Shown piece after piece: positions 8,187 through 16,179 of a stretch of 64,000 bases of DNA. The stretch spans positions 2,691,501 through 2,755,500 of the forward strand of contig NZ_CP020370.1 in assembly GCF_002813775.1 (NCBI RefSeq). Reading direction: 5' to 3'. The translations under genes and the position numbers were made by a program. This DNA is from Candidatus Thiodictyon syntrophicum (GTDB lineage: Bacteria > Pseudomonadota > Gammaproteobacteria > Chromatiales > Chromatiaceae). Within the stretch, counting starts at the first letter, position 1. Each line of letters starts with the position of its first letter. Under the pieces are notes generated by a model that did not search any database, had not been told where the DNA came from, and saw only the letters and a program-made list of their open reading frames with translations.

Positions 8187-9122
8187 CTAAAGCTCCGCGG
8201 TGGAAAAGGTGTCGCAGGCGGCCAGGCGCCCCTCGGCCAGCCCGCGCTTGAACCAGCGTACCCGCTGGGCGGAACTGCCGTGGGTGAAGCTGTCCGGGGT
8301 CACATAGCCGCGGGTCTGGCGCTGCAGCCGGTCGTCGCCGATGGCGGAGGCCGCGTTGAGTCCCTCCTCCAGGTCCCCCTGTTCCAGGATCTGGCGCGCC
8401 TGGTGGGCACGGTTGGCCCAGATACCGGCGAAGCAGTCGGCCTGGAGTTCCAGGCGCACCGAGAGGTTGTTGGCCTCGCGCCGGCTGGCGCGGCGGCGCA
8501 GGCTCTCCACCTGGTCGGAGATGCCGAGCAGGTTCTGGACGTGGTGGCCCACCTCATGGGCGATCACATAGGCCTGGGCGAAGTCCCCGGGGGCGCCGAA
8601 GTCGTTGCGCAACTCGTCGTAGAAGGCGAGATCGATATAGACCTTCTGGTCCGCCGGACAGTAGAAGGGCCCCATGGCCGCCTCCCCCAGCCCGCAGGCG
8701 GAGCGGGTCATCCCCGTGAACAGCACCAGGCGGGGCTCGACATAGCGCTTGCCGGACTCCTTGAAGACCGCCGTCCAGGTGTCCTCGGTGTCCCCCAGGA
8801 CCACCGAGACGAACTGCTTCATCTCGTCCTCGACCCCGGCCGTGGGGGCCTGGAACTGGGGCGCCCCGTCCGCCCCGGGGCCCCGGCGCGCGGGGGACTG
8901 CTCGGGCGCGATCTGACCACCCGGGGTCAGCAGAAAGGAGGGGTCCACGCCCAGCAGCATCAGGACCACCACCAGCACCACTCCGCCGACCCCGCCCCCG
9001 ATGCCGATGGTGCGCCCCACCCGCATCGGTGCCCGTCCGCCGCCGAAGGGGTCACCCAGACCGCCCCCCGCGTCGCGTTGGTCCTCCACGTTATCGCTAC
9101 GTCTGCCGGTACGCCAGCGCAT
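8187..9122 (-). CDS. ypfJ: YpfJ-family neutral zinc metallopeptidase
   Basis: A 311-residue membrane-anchored protease-like protein. The N-terminus is the family hallmark MRWRTGRRSDNVEDQRD, followed by a Gly-rich stretch and one transmembrane segment (VGGVVLVVVLMLLGV). The catalytic domain carries HEVGHHVQNL at residues 189-198, and FYDELRNDFGAPGDFAQAYV precedes it as in other members. The physiological substrate is unknown in the family. It sits 12 bases downstream of argE and 7 bases upstream of the CNP1-like gene, all on the minus strand. Confidence 0.93.
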   Translation of the reverse strand: MRWRTGRRSDNVEDQRDAGGGLGDPFGGGRAPMRVGRTIGIGGGVGGVVLVVVLMLLGVDPSFLLTPGGQIAPEQSPARRGPGADGAPQFQAPTAGVEDEMKQFVSVVLGDTEDTWTAVFKESGKRYVEPRLVLFTGMTRSACGLGEAAMGPFYCPADQKVYIDLAFYDELRNDFGAPGDFAQAYVIAHEVGHHVQNLLGISDQVESLRRRASRREANNLSVRLELQADCFAGIWANRAHQARQILEQGDLEEGLNAASAIGDDRLQRQTRGYVTPDSFTHGSSAQRVRWFKRGLAEGRLAACDTFSTAEL

Positions 9123-9134
9123 GGCCGTGCCTCC

Positions 9135-10325
9135 TCAAGGATCGTTGTTGGCTTTTTCCGGTGGGATAATAGCATCCAGACAGAACCGCCGGATGAACCC
9201 CCGCAGCAGTTCCAGGGTGGGCGGGATGCGGGCCAGTTCCAGAAACTCGTCGGGCTGGTGGGCCACGGCGATGTCGCCGGGTCCCAGGATCAGGGTCTCC
9301 ATGCCCAGGCGGTCGAAAAAGGGCGCCTCGGTGCCGAAGCTGACGGCCCCCGCGGCGTGGCCGGTGAGGGCCTCCCCGGCGCGCACGATCAGGGAGTCGG
9401 CCGGGGTCTCGACCGGGGGGATGGACCTGAACAGCGGCTCCACACTCCAGGTGAGGCCGCGGCGCTGCGCCACCTCGGCCACCCGCCGGGCCAGTTCGGC
9501 GCGCAGGTCCGCGGGGTCCATGCCCGGCAGGACGCGCAGATCCAGGTGCAGTTCGCAGTCCCCGCAGATGCGGTTAGGGTTGTCGCCGCCGTGGATGTGG
9601 CCGGGGTTGATGGTGGGGTAGGGCACCGCGAAGGCCGGGTGCCGGTGGGAGTGCACGAGTTCGTCGCGCCAGGCGAGGATGGCGGTCAGGGCCTCGTGCA
9701 TCCCCACCAGCGCATTGTTGCCCAGGCTGGGGTCGCTGGCGTGGCCGCTGCGCCCGATGAGGCGTACCGCCTCGCCCATGACACCCTTGTGGGTGCGCAC
9801 GGGTCTCAGCCCAGTGGGCTCGCCGATGACTGCGTAGCGCCCGAGCGGGCGCCCGGCCTCGGCCAGGGCGCGCGCCCCGTGCATGGCCGACTCCTCGTCC
9901 GCGGTGGCGAGGATCATCAAGGGCTGTTTGAGGTCCGCGGCCCTGAGTCCCCGCGCCGCATCGATGGCCAGCGCCAGGAAGGACTTCATGTCGGCGGTGC
10001 CGAGCCCGTAGTAGCGCCCCTGCGATTCGGTGAGCTTGAGCGGGTCATGCGACCAGAGCGGCTCATTGAAGGGGACCGTATCGGTGTGGCCGGACAGGAC
10101 CAGACCGCCGGGGCCGCGGCCCAGGGTCCCGAGCAGATTGGCCTTATCCGGGTGCCCGGGGATAGGCAGCACCTCGACCCGAAACCCGGCCGCCGCGAGC
10201 CAGCCGGCCAGCAGGTCGATGACCGGGCGGTTGCTGTGGTCGTAGGCGGGCGTGATGCTGCTGACCGACAGGCTGCCGATCAGGCCTTGCAGCATGGGGA
10301 TGAGTGCGGGGGCTTGGCTGGACAT
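9135..10325 (-). CDS. argE: acetylornithine deacetylase
   Basis: A 396-residue M20-family metalloenzyme that removes acetate from N2-acetylornithine in arginine synthesis. Metal ligands and catalytic residues are visible: H80 in LSGHTDTVPF, D112 in GTADMKSF, and the Glu pair 144-145 in ATADEESAMHG. The dimerisation domain has GRSGHASDP. ATG at 10325 is chosen because MSSQAPALIPMLQGLIGSLS is the expected N-terminus; the frame stays open upstream to 10934 only by chance. It is the first gene of a likely argE-ypfJ-CNP1 operon. Confidence 0.93.
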   Translation of the reverse strand: MSSQAPALIPMLQGLIGSLSVSSITPAYDHSNRPVIDLLAGWLAAAGFRVEVLPIPGHPDKANLLGTLGRGPGGLVLSGHTDTVPFNEPLWSHDPLKLTESQGRYYGLGTADMKSFLALAIDAARGLRAADLKQPLMILATADEESAMHGARALAEAGRPLGRYAVIGEPTGLRPVRTHKGVMGEAVRLIGRSGHASDPSLGNNALVGMHEALTAILAWRDELVHSHRHPAFAVPYPTINPGHIHGGDNPNRICGDCELHLDLRVLPGMDPADLRAELARRVAEVAQRRGLTWSVEPLFRSIPPVETPADSLIVRAGEALTGHAAGAVSFGTEAPFFDRLGMETLILGPGDIAVAHQPDEFLELARIPPTLELLRGFIRRFCLDAIIPPEKANNDP

Positions 10326-10539
10326 GGGGCTCCGGGCGCTGAGGCCGGGGCCGGCGGCGGGCGAGGGGTGCCGCCGCGGGCCTGGGCTTGGGGTCGATGG
10401 CGTGAGCTTAGACCGCTCGGCGCGGGCAAGCCAGCGTCCAGTCTCAACCCCATCCCGGGCTTGATCGGTTCCCCGCTTCCCGGGCGCAGCGGTTGGGTCG
10501 GCAGGCGTCGCTTTGCCCATCCTTGCCCATCCGACAGAC

Positions 10540-10568
10540 TTGACGATCTGTACATTTGTGCATACTGT
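10540..10568 (+). promoter_or_regulatory. putative sigma-70 promoter and operator of the brn locus
   Basis: TTGACG (10540-10545), a 17-base spacer and TACTGT (10563-10568) lie 7 bases before the brnT start codon. The spacer and the -10 element overlap an imperfect palindrome TGTACATTTGTGCA (10 of 14 positions symmetric), which is where BrnA or BrnTA autorepression would be expected. Confidence 0.5.
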
Positions 10569-10575
10569 TAGAACT

Positions 10576-10629
10576 ATGGAGATCGAATTCGACCCGGTGA
10601 AGGCCGCCGGCAACCCAACCGCAGCGTGA
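10576..10629 (+). pseudogene. brnT: brnT toxin remnant (17 codons)
   Basis: The reading frame MEIEFDPVKAAGNP then stop matches the first dozen residues of BrnT ribonuclease toxins (typically MEIEFDPAKAARNR.KHGV). The remaining ~75 codons, with the catalytic core, are missing, while the start region and promoter are kept. The stop TGA lies 5 bases before the brnA ATG, as expected if an internal deletion joined the two ends of brnT. Confidence 0.7.
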
Positions 10630-10634
10630 TCGCT

Positions 10635-10928
10635 ATGAGCAACAATTCTGACCCGCTGTTCGACCAGTATGCCGACCTCGACTTCGCCGACGCCAAGCCG
10701 GTGGCACAGGTGCCCGCGCTGGCCCGGCTGCAGGCCGAACAGGGCGGCAAGTCCCGCATTACGATGCGGGTCGACAACACGGTGCTCGCCGCCTTCAAGG
10801 CGCGTGCGGCCCTGACCGGCGGAAGCTACCAGACGCTGATCAACGAGGCCCTGCGTCAGTTCGTCGCAGGGCAAACGCTGGCCGATGTGGTGCGTGAAAC
10901 GATCCGGCATGAACTCAGGACCGGCTGA
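10635..10928 (+). CDS. brnA: BrnA-family antitoxin, toxin partner deleted
   Basis: A 97-residue ribbon-helix-helix antitoxin/autorepressor. The C-terminal half carries the DNA-binding fold (SRITMRVDNTVLAAFKARAA, then YQTLINEALRQFV), and the N-terminal half is the acidic toxin-binding arm (FDQYADLDFADAKPV). ATG at 10635 is used; a GTG at 10626 overlaps the brnT remnant. The intact antitoxin behind a 17-codon toxin stub means the locus can no longer poison the cell. Whether it still acts as a repressor or neutralises a BrnT encoded elsewhere cannot be told from here. Confidence 0.8.
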   Translation: MSNNSDPLFDQYADLDFADAKPVAQVPALARLQAEQGGKSRITMRVDNTVLAAFKARAALTGGSYQTLINEALRQFVAGQTLADVVRETIRHELRTG

Positions 10929-11104
10929 ACCCACGGCATTGTGCCCGAACTGACGGCCGACAGCGGTGCCGTCACGGCGCGCTTGCCAAGACTCGCAGGA
11001 ACAGTAATCCTGCTGCGCTCACTGAGTTCCTACGTCCTTTACCTCCGTTCGCCGCCCGGTCAGCCGACATGCAATCAGTCACTATCCGTCATTGGAGATG
11101 TCAC

Positions 11105-11347
11105 ATGCTCGCCATTGAAATCGACGCCGAGATCGACGAGAACAGCGAGATCCACATCAAGCTTCCACGGTCACAGCGGCGCGGTCCGGCGCGGGTGATC
11201 GTCCTGCTCGAGGCCGAGCAGCCCAGGCCGTCGGCACCGAAGAGGCACGCCCCCTCGCCGCGCCTCGCCTTCCAAGGGGCCGTGCTGAACGGCGACGACA
11301 TCGTGCCCGCGCTGGCGCCGGGCGAGTGGGGGGATCTTTACCAATGA
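11105..11347 (+). CDS. antitoxin of the PIN-domain toxin downstream
   Basis: An 80-residue small acidic/basic protein. Its N-terminal strand-rich part (IEIDAEIDENSEIHIKLP) and C-terminal motif (GAVLNGDDIVPALAPGEWGD) resemble VapB-type antitoxins of the DUF2281-like group. ATG at 11105 follows a good ribosome site (TTGGAGATGTCAC); the upstream ATG at 11069 lacks one. Its stop overlaps the next start (ATGA at 11344), which supports translational coupling with the PIN toxin. Confidence 0.75.
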   Translation: MLAIEIDAEIDENSEIHIKLPRSQRRGPARVIVLLEAEQPRPSAPKRHAPSPRLAFQGAVLNGDDIVPALAPGEWGDLYQ

Positions 11348-11742
11348 TCCTGCTGGACACCCATGCCTGGGTACGCTGGCTCCATCCGGAGATCAGCGGC
11401 AAGCTGCCCGAGCGACTCCGGAGCTGGCTGGAAGCGGTCGATGAGCCGCTTGCCGTGTCGGTGATTTCTGCGTTGGAGGTTGCGCAACTCGTCAAGAAGG
11501 GCACTTTGACGCTACCGTTGAGCTTGCCGGATTGGTTTGATGCCGCACTGACAGAGTCGGCTATCGAGTGCCTTGCGCTAACCCCCGGATTGCTGCACGC
11601 ATCCACCCTATTGCCGGATATCCATAAGGACCCGGCAGACCGCATCATCATTGCTACTGCGCAGGCTCGCAATGCGCGGCTGGTAACCGTCGATGAAACC
11701 ATCCAGACCTATCCCGACCTGCGCACGGTCTGGAGCTTGTGA
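11344..11742 (+). CDS. vapC: VapC-like PIN-domain ribonuclease toxin
   Basis: A 132-residue PIN-domain protein. The four acidic positions of the nuclease are recognisable: D5 in LLDTHAWV, E44 in ISALEVAQL, D98 in DPADRIII, and D118 in LVTVDETI. The layout is that of the VapC subgroup with LDTHAWVRWL at the start. In this family the toxin cuts tRNA or rRNA unless bound by its antitoxin, encoded immediately upstream with a 4-base overlap. The pair looks intact. Confidence 0.88.
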   Translation: MILLDTHAWVRWLHPEISGKLPERLRSWLEAVDEPLAVSVISALEVAQLVKKGTLTLPLSLPDWFDAALTESAIECLALTPGLLHASTLLPDIHKDPADRIIIATAQARNARLVTVDETIQTYPDLRTVWSL

Positions 11743-11866
11743 TGCGCTGCATTAGCGCGACCTGGTGGGCGACTTTCATGGGAAGGCCGCGACCGCGGGT
11801 CTGCCGGGGCGGCGGTTCGGGTTAAGATGGCGACCGCGCTGACCGACAGGAGGTGTCCAGCAGCCC

Positions 11867-14800
11867 ATGTCCGAGCACCGACCGCCCGCACCCGCACCCG
11901 ATCAGGGCCCGGCCGCCGCCGCCGCGCCTGCCCCCGACCCGGCGGACCCCTTCCCGGGCGCGCCCCAACTGCGCCTGGACCCGGGGGGCCATACGGCGGC
12001 GATCAGGCGTACCGCCGTGGATGCGGCGGGGCTGTGGCTGGTTTCCGGGTCGGACGACAAGACGGTGCGGGTCTGGCGGCTCGCGGGGGCGGCGGCGCCG
12101 GGTGAGGGGCCGGGCACCCTGGAGCGGACCATCCGGGTGCCGCTCGGCCCCGGCCACCTGGGCAAGGTCTATGCGGTGGCGCTGAGCCCGGACGGGGAGA
12201 GGGTCGCGGTCGGGGGTTGGCTTGGCCCCAGCGGTGAGGACTTCATCTATCTCTTCGACCGCGCCACCGGCACCCTGCGCCAACGGATCAAAGGGCTGCC
12301 CATGGTGGTCCTTCATCTCGCCTTCGACCGCACCGGGCGCCGGCTCGCTGCGGTACTCGGCCGTGGGGGCCTGCGGATCTATGGCCTCGCGAGCGGCGGC
12401 GCGCTGGCCGGTGCCTCGGCGGCTTGGTCTGAGGACGGCCGGGACTCGGACTATGGCGGGGATGCCTACTGGGCCGACTTCGCCGCGGACGGGCGCTTGG
12501 TCACCAGTTGTTATGACGGCCAGGTTCGGCTCTATGCCCCGCCGCCGGACGGCCCGGACGCGACCCCGCGTCGGTCCTTCTGGGGTCGGATCAAGTCCGC
12601 GCTGAGCGGCGGCGGCCAAGGGCTCAAACCGACCCACCGCGTCCGTCCACCCGGCGGCAAGCGCCCGTTCACGGTCGCCTTCTCTCCGGACGGCACCCGC
12701 ATCGCGGTGGGCTATACCGACAGCACCACGGTGGACCTGCTGGACGGTCGCACCCTCGCCCACCTGGGCAGCGCGAACACCGCCGGGATCGGCAACGGGA
12801 ATCTTGGCACCGTCGCCTGGTCCGCCGACGGCGGCACCCTCTTTGCTGGCGGGCGCTATGACGAAGGCGGCGACAGCCCGGTACTGCGCTGGTCGCAGGC
12901 CGGGCTCGGGGCGCGGGGCCGCCCCCTGCGGGCGACGACCAACACGGTGATGACCCTGCACCCGCTCCCCGATGGCGGGCTGGTGATCGGGGCGTCAGAC
13001 GGCATCTTCGTGCTCGGTTCGCCGAGCCCCGGGGCAGAACCGGAACCGCGCTGGTCCAATCCCTTGGCCGCCGCGGACTTCCGCGGCCAGTGCCACGACA
13101 AGGGCATCCGGCTCTCGGCCACCGGCGATCGGGTCGCGTTCGGCTACGGGCAATGGGGCAAGCGCCCGGCCCTGTTCGACCTGGGCACCCGCGCCCTGAC
13201 CCTGGACCCGTCCGCCGCGGCCCTGGCGGACCTGACCCTGCCGGACGAGGGCAGGGCCGACCCGGACCCGGCGCACCCGGGCGGCCCCGGGTGCCTGGTG
13301 ACCGATTGGGTGAACAACACCGAGCCCAAGCTCGCGGGCCGCCCGCTCAAGCTCGAACCCTACGAGATCGCCCGCTCACTGGCCCTGACCCCGCCCGGGT
13401 CGCCGGGCGACCTGGGCTTCCTGCTCGGCACCGAGTGGCGGCTGCGCGCCTACACCAGCACCGGCCGCGAGTGCTGGCAGCAGCCGGTGCCCGGCACCGT
13501 CTGGGCGCTCAATGTCACCCGCGACGGCCGCTACGCGGTCGCCGGCTACGGCGACGGCACCCTGCGCTGGCACCGCCTGACGGACGGCGCCGAGGTGCTG
13601 GCGCTCTACCCGGCCCCATCCCAGTCTGGGGACCCGCCAGGCACCCAACCCCGCTGGGTCCTCTGGACCCCGCTCGGTCACTATGCCGCGTCGGCCGGGG
13701 GCGAGGACCTGATCGGCTGGCATGTCAATCGCGGGCCGGATCAGGCGCCGGACTTCTTCGGCGCCTCGCGCCTGCGCGAGCGGTTCAACCGTCCGGATGT
13801 CATCGCGCTGGTGCTGGAGAGCGCCGACCCGGCCGCGGCCCTGCGCCTGGCCGATGCCGCCCGCGGCACCGCGCCGGCGGCCGAGACCGGGTCGCGCGGG
13901 ATCACCTTCCTGCTCCCGCCGGTCCTGCGCCTGCTCTCCCACGGCCTGACGGTCGTCGCCGACGGGACCCGGGTGGACTGTACCTACAAGGCCGACTCGG
14001 ACGCCGCCCCGGTGCTGCGGGTGGAGGCGCGGCTGGATGGTCGGCCGCTGCCGCTGCTGCTGGACCGGCGCGAGTTGGAGACCGACGGCGGTCGCCGGGT
14101 GGTGGGCCAGTTGCGGGTGCTGGCCCCGCCCGGCCCCGGGGTGCTGAGCCTGGTCCCCTTCAGCGAGTTGGGCGCGGGCGAGGCGGTGCTGCTGCCGATC
14201 CCCTGGAGCGGCGACGCGGACTGGCGCAAGCCCCGGCTCTATGGTCTGACGGTGGGGGTGGGTGCCTATCCGCCGCAGATCGTGCAACCGCTGCGCTTCG
14301 CTGCGGCGGACGCCGATGCCGTGGCCGCGGAACTGCGCGCCCAGGCCGGCGGGCTCTACCGGGAGGTGCAGGTGCGTCCGCTCACCGACGCGGCGGCCGG
14401 GCGGACGGCGATCCTGGAGGGGCTGCACTGGCTGGAACTGGAGGTCGGGCAACGCGACGTGGCGGTGGTCTTCCTCGCCGGTCACGGGCTCAAGGACCAC
14501 TTCGGCGCCTACTATTATCTGAGCGTCGACGGCGACCCGGCCGCGCCGCACCATAGCGCCATCAAGGGGGGCGATATCGCTGAGTATCTGCGGCGCATCC
14601 AGGGCAAGGTGGTGCTGATGCTGGACACCTGCTATTCGGGCGCCCTGCTCGGCGATACCAGGGCCGCGCTCGACTCGCTGCCGGACCTGGACCGTTTCGC
14701 CAACGAACTGGCGGACGCGGACACCGGGGTGGTGGTCTTTTCCTCCTCGAGCGGCGCCCAGCTCTCGCGCGAGGACGCGGCCTGGGGCCATGGCGCCTTC

Positions 14801-14998
14801 ACCTGCGCGCTCCTGGAGGCGATCCGCGACGGCCGCGCCGATTTCAGCCGGCTCGGCTTCGTCACCCTGGCGGAACTGGAGTGCTATCTGGCCGACCGGG
14901 TCAAGGCCCTGACCGCCGGGCGCCAGCACCCGACGGTAACCAAGCCCAAGGCCGTGACCGATTACCGGATGTTTCGGGTTGGCTGCCGGTCGGGTTAG
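11867..14998 (+). CDS. WD40-repeat protein with C-terminal caspase-like (C14) protease
   Basis: A 1043-residue protein preceded by a strong ribosome site (AGGAGGTG). After a Pro/Ala-rich start, residues ~40-610 are WD40-type repeats (for example LVSGSDDKTVRVWRLAG, YAVALSPDGERVAVGG, TVAFSPDGTRIAVGY). A linker follows, and residues ~790-1035 form a caspase fold: it opens with LYGLTVGVGAYP, the catalytic His is H873 (FLAGHGLKDH) and the catalytic Cys is C922 (MLDTCYSGALLG). The His-Cys dyad is intact. Bacterial caspase homologues cleave protein targets and several take part in defence or regulated death; the WD40 part probably senses or scaffolds. No signal peptide is visible. Substrate and partner are unknown. 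Confidence 0.92.
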   Translation: MSEHRPPAPAPDQGPAAAAAPAPDPADPFPGAPQLRLDPGGHTAAIRRTAVDAAGLWLVSGSDDKTVRVWRLAGAAAPGEGPGTLERTIRVPLGPGHLGKVYAVALSPDGERVAVGGWLGPSGEDFIYLFDRATGTLRQRIKGLPMVVLHLAFDRTGRRLAAVLGRGGLRIYGLASGGALAGASAAWSEDGRDSDYGGDAYWADFAADGRLVTSCYDGQVRLYAPPPDGPDATPRRSFWGRIKSALSGGGQGLKPTHRVRPPGGKRPFTVAFSPDGTRIAVGYTDSTTVDLLDGRTLAHLGSANTAGIGNGNLGTVAWSADGGTLFAGGRYDEGGDSPVLRWSQAGLGARGRPLRATTNTVMTLHPLPDGGLVIGASDGIFVLGSPSPGAEPEPRWSNPLAAADFRGQCHDKGIRLSATGDRVAFGYGQWGKRPALFDLGTRALTLDPSAAALADLTLPDEGRADPDPAHPGGPGCLVTDWVNNTEPKLAGRPLKLEPYEIARSLALTPPGSPGDLGFLLGTEWRLRAYTSTGRECWQQPVPGTVWALNVTRDGRYAVAGYGDGTLRWHRLTDGAEVLALYPAPSQSGDPPGTQPRWVLWTPLGHYAASAGGEDLIGWHVNRGPDQAPDFFGASRLRERFNRPDVIALVLESADPAAALRLADAARGTAPAAETGSRGITFLLPPVLRLLSHGLTVVADGTRVDCTYKADSDAAPVLRVEARLDGRPLPLLLDRRELETDGGRRVVGQLRVLAPPGPGVLSLVPFSELGAGEAVLLPIPWSGDADWRKPRLYGLTVGVGAYPPQIVQPLRFAAADADAVAAELRAQAGGLYREVQVRPLTDAAAGRTAILEGLHWLELEVGQRDVAVVFLAGHGLKDHFGAYYYLSVDGDPAAPHHSAIKGGDIAEYLRRIQGKVVLMLDTCYSGALLGDTRAALDSLPDLDRFANELADADTGVVVFSSSSGAQLSREDAAWGHGAFTCALLEAIRDGRADFSRLGFVTLAELECYLADRVKALTAGRQHPTVTKPKAVTDYRMFRVGCRSG

Positions 14999-15163
14999 GC
15001 GCGCGGCACCCGGTCCGCCAGGCCGCCGTTATGTCACGCCCTTTCAGGGCTGTACCGAAACAACAACGCTAACCCAGGGCGTTGCCCTGGGCTGGTATTT
15101 TCGACCCCGTTGGGGTCGGTATGTAGCATAAGGTGGAATGGGGTACTGGCATTCGGCCTCGAT

Positions 15164-15251
15164 CGTAACTCCGGCCACGCGCCCTTGCGGCAACCCGTCG
15201 CGGCCTGGGGGCCGCTCCTACGGCGTAGGAGCGGCCCCCAGGCCGCGACGG
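15164..15251. repeat. REP-like palindrome (GGGGGCCGCTCCTACG family), copy 2
   Basis: Inverted copy of the element at 4811-4898: the 57-bp palindrome at 15195-15251 with the same CCGGCCACGCGCCCTTGCGG tail on the other side. It sits between the caspase gene and the 3' end of the group II intron. Upstream (15030-15120) are two further short GC stems (CAGGGCGTTGCCCTG and GACCCCGTTGGGGTC) and no gene. Confidence 0.8.
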
Positions 15252-15314
15252 ATGTCTCCCTCGAGGTGGCCGGGTCGGGTAGCCAGGCGACGTTACCGCC
15301 ACCCAGCCCCCTAA

Positions 15315-15348
15315 GAACCGTGCTTGCGACTTTCACCGCACACGGCTC
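15315..15348 (-). ncRNA. group II intron domain V
   Basis: 34 nt on the minus strand: an 8-bp lower helix (GAGCCGTG with CACGGTTC), a 2-nt AG bulge, a 6-bp upper helix and a GAAA tetraloop. This is the catalytic hairpin of group II introns, with the AGC triad in the lower stem. All pairings can be read directly from the sequence. Confidence 0.85.
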
Positions 15349-15826
15349 AAGCCTTGATAAGCCCCAGTGACAGAGCCGGCCGTTCGGCCTTCGCGATACC
15401 AATTTGCAGCCCTCGTACCGTTCGGTGTACCTTGGCGTGCGCCAATCCACTTTGCAGTCGGTGGCTGCACCAATAGCAGAAGCTATCATCATTTGCTTTG
15501 CCGCCGTTGTGAGAGTTCTACAAATGTTCTCGCGATTCAAGACCAACTGGAAGTCTGCCCCCTTTCGGGTGAAGCAATGTTTCAGCCCCTATCCGCGTCG
15601 TTACAACCCGGCGTTCGCTTTCTCCAGTCTCCTTTACCCGCCTCCCCAACAGTTCCTCTTGCGATTCACCTGCCCTCAGTTGGGCGGCAAGACGGGCTTA
15701 CCACGTTCCGCATAAATGACAGAGAGGGTTAGGTGTCGACTCTAACTCGGTGGAGCAACATTCTCGTGCGATCAATAATTAAGATCGCATCCTGTCCACT
15801 TGCCTTTTGGCCACTGCCTATCGAAT

Positions 15827-15904
15827 AAGCGTTTATCCGTCGTGCGCGCCCAACTGACCCCGAGTCGGAGCGCGACGCCGCGCGCGCACGACGGATAAAC
15901 GTTT
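15827..15904. repeat. 78-bp perfect-arm hairpin abutting the IS91-type element
   Basis: Two 23-nt arms with one mismatch (left arm 15827-15849, right arm 15882-15904; core GTTTATCCGTCGTGCGCGC) enclose a 32-nt loop. The right arm ends exactly at the first base of the inserted element. No protein is encoded. It may be intron structure, a leftover of another mobile element or a folded insertion target. Confidence 0.6.
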
Positions 15905-16179
15905 GTTGGACTAATCCGCTCCTGGCACGACGCCTGCTGCGGCCGCGGTCCTCTTTAAGAGAGGGAATTGTATCCCTGAGGCCGGGGCGCCGGTCGGTCC
16001 CGGACCACGTTGCAGCACCCGGATGCCGCTCGGTGCGGCACCAAGCGGGCCTCCGCAGGGCTCCGCGGGGCTGGACAACGGGCTATTGAGGACGAAGTGT
16101 AGCCCATTTCCCGGATGTTGGGCGAGCGCGAACGCAGGCCGCGGGCGGCCTGTCCCGGACGGCCGGCGGGCGCTGAGGC

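Noticed and set aside
8019-10571. 850-codon plus-strand open frame opposite argE, ypfJ and the CNP1-like gene
   Set aside because: It is antisense to three recognisable genes, has no family motif and consists of Gly/Ala/Arg-rich filler typical of shadow frames in GC-rich DNA.
13376-14929. 517-codon minus-strand frame opposite the caspase gene
   Set aside because: Shadow frame; the plus strand carries WD40 and caspase motifs in order.
15848-15911. Integron attC site (GCCCAAC ... GTTGGAC)
   Set aside because: The outer motifs match loosely, but the dominant pairing lies outside them, GTTGGAC is the end of the IS91-type element, and no integron integrase or cassette array is present.
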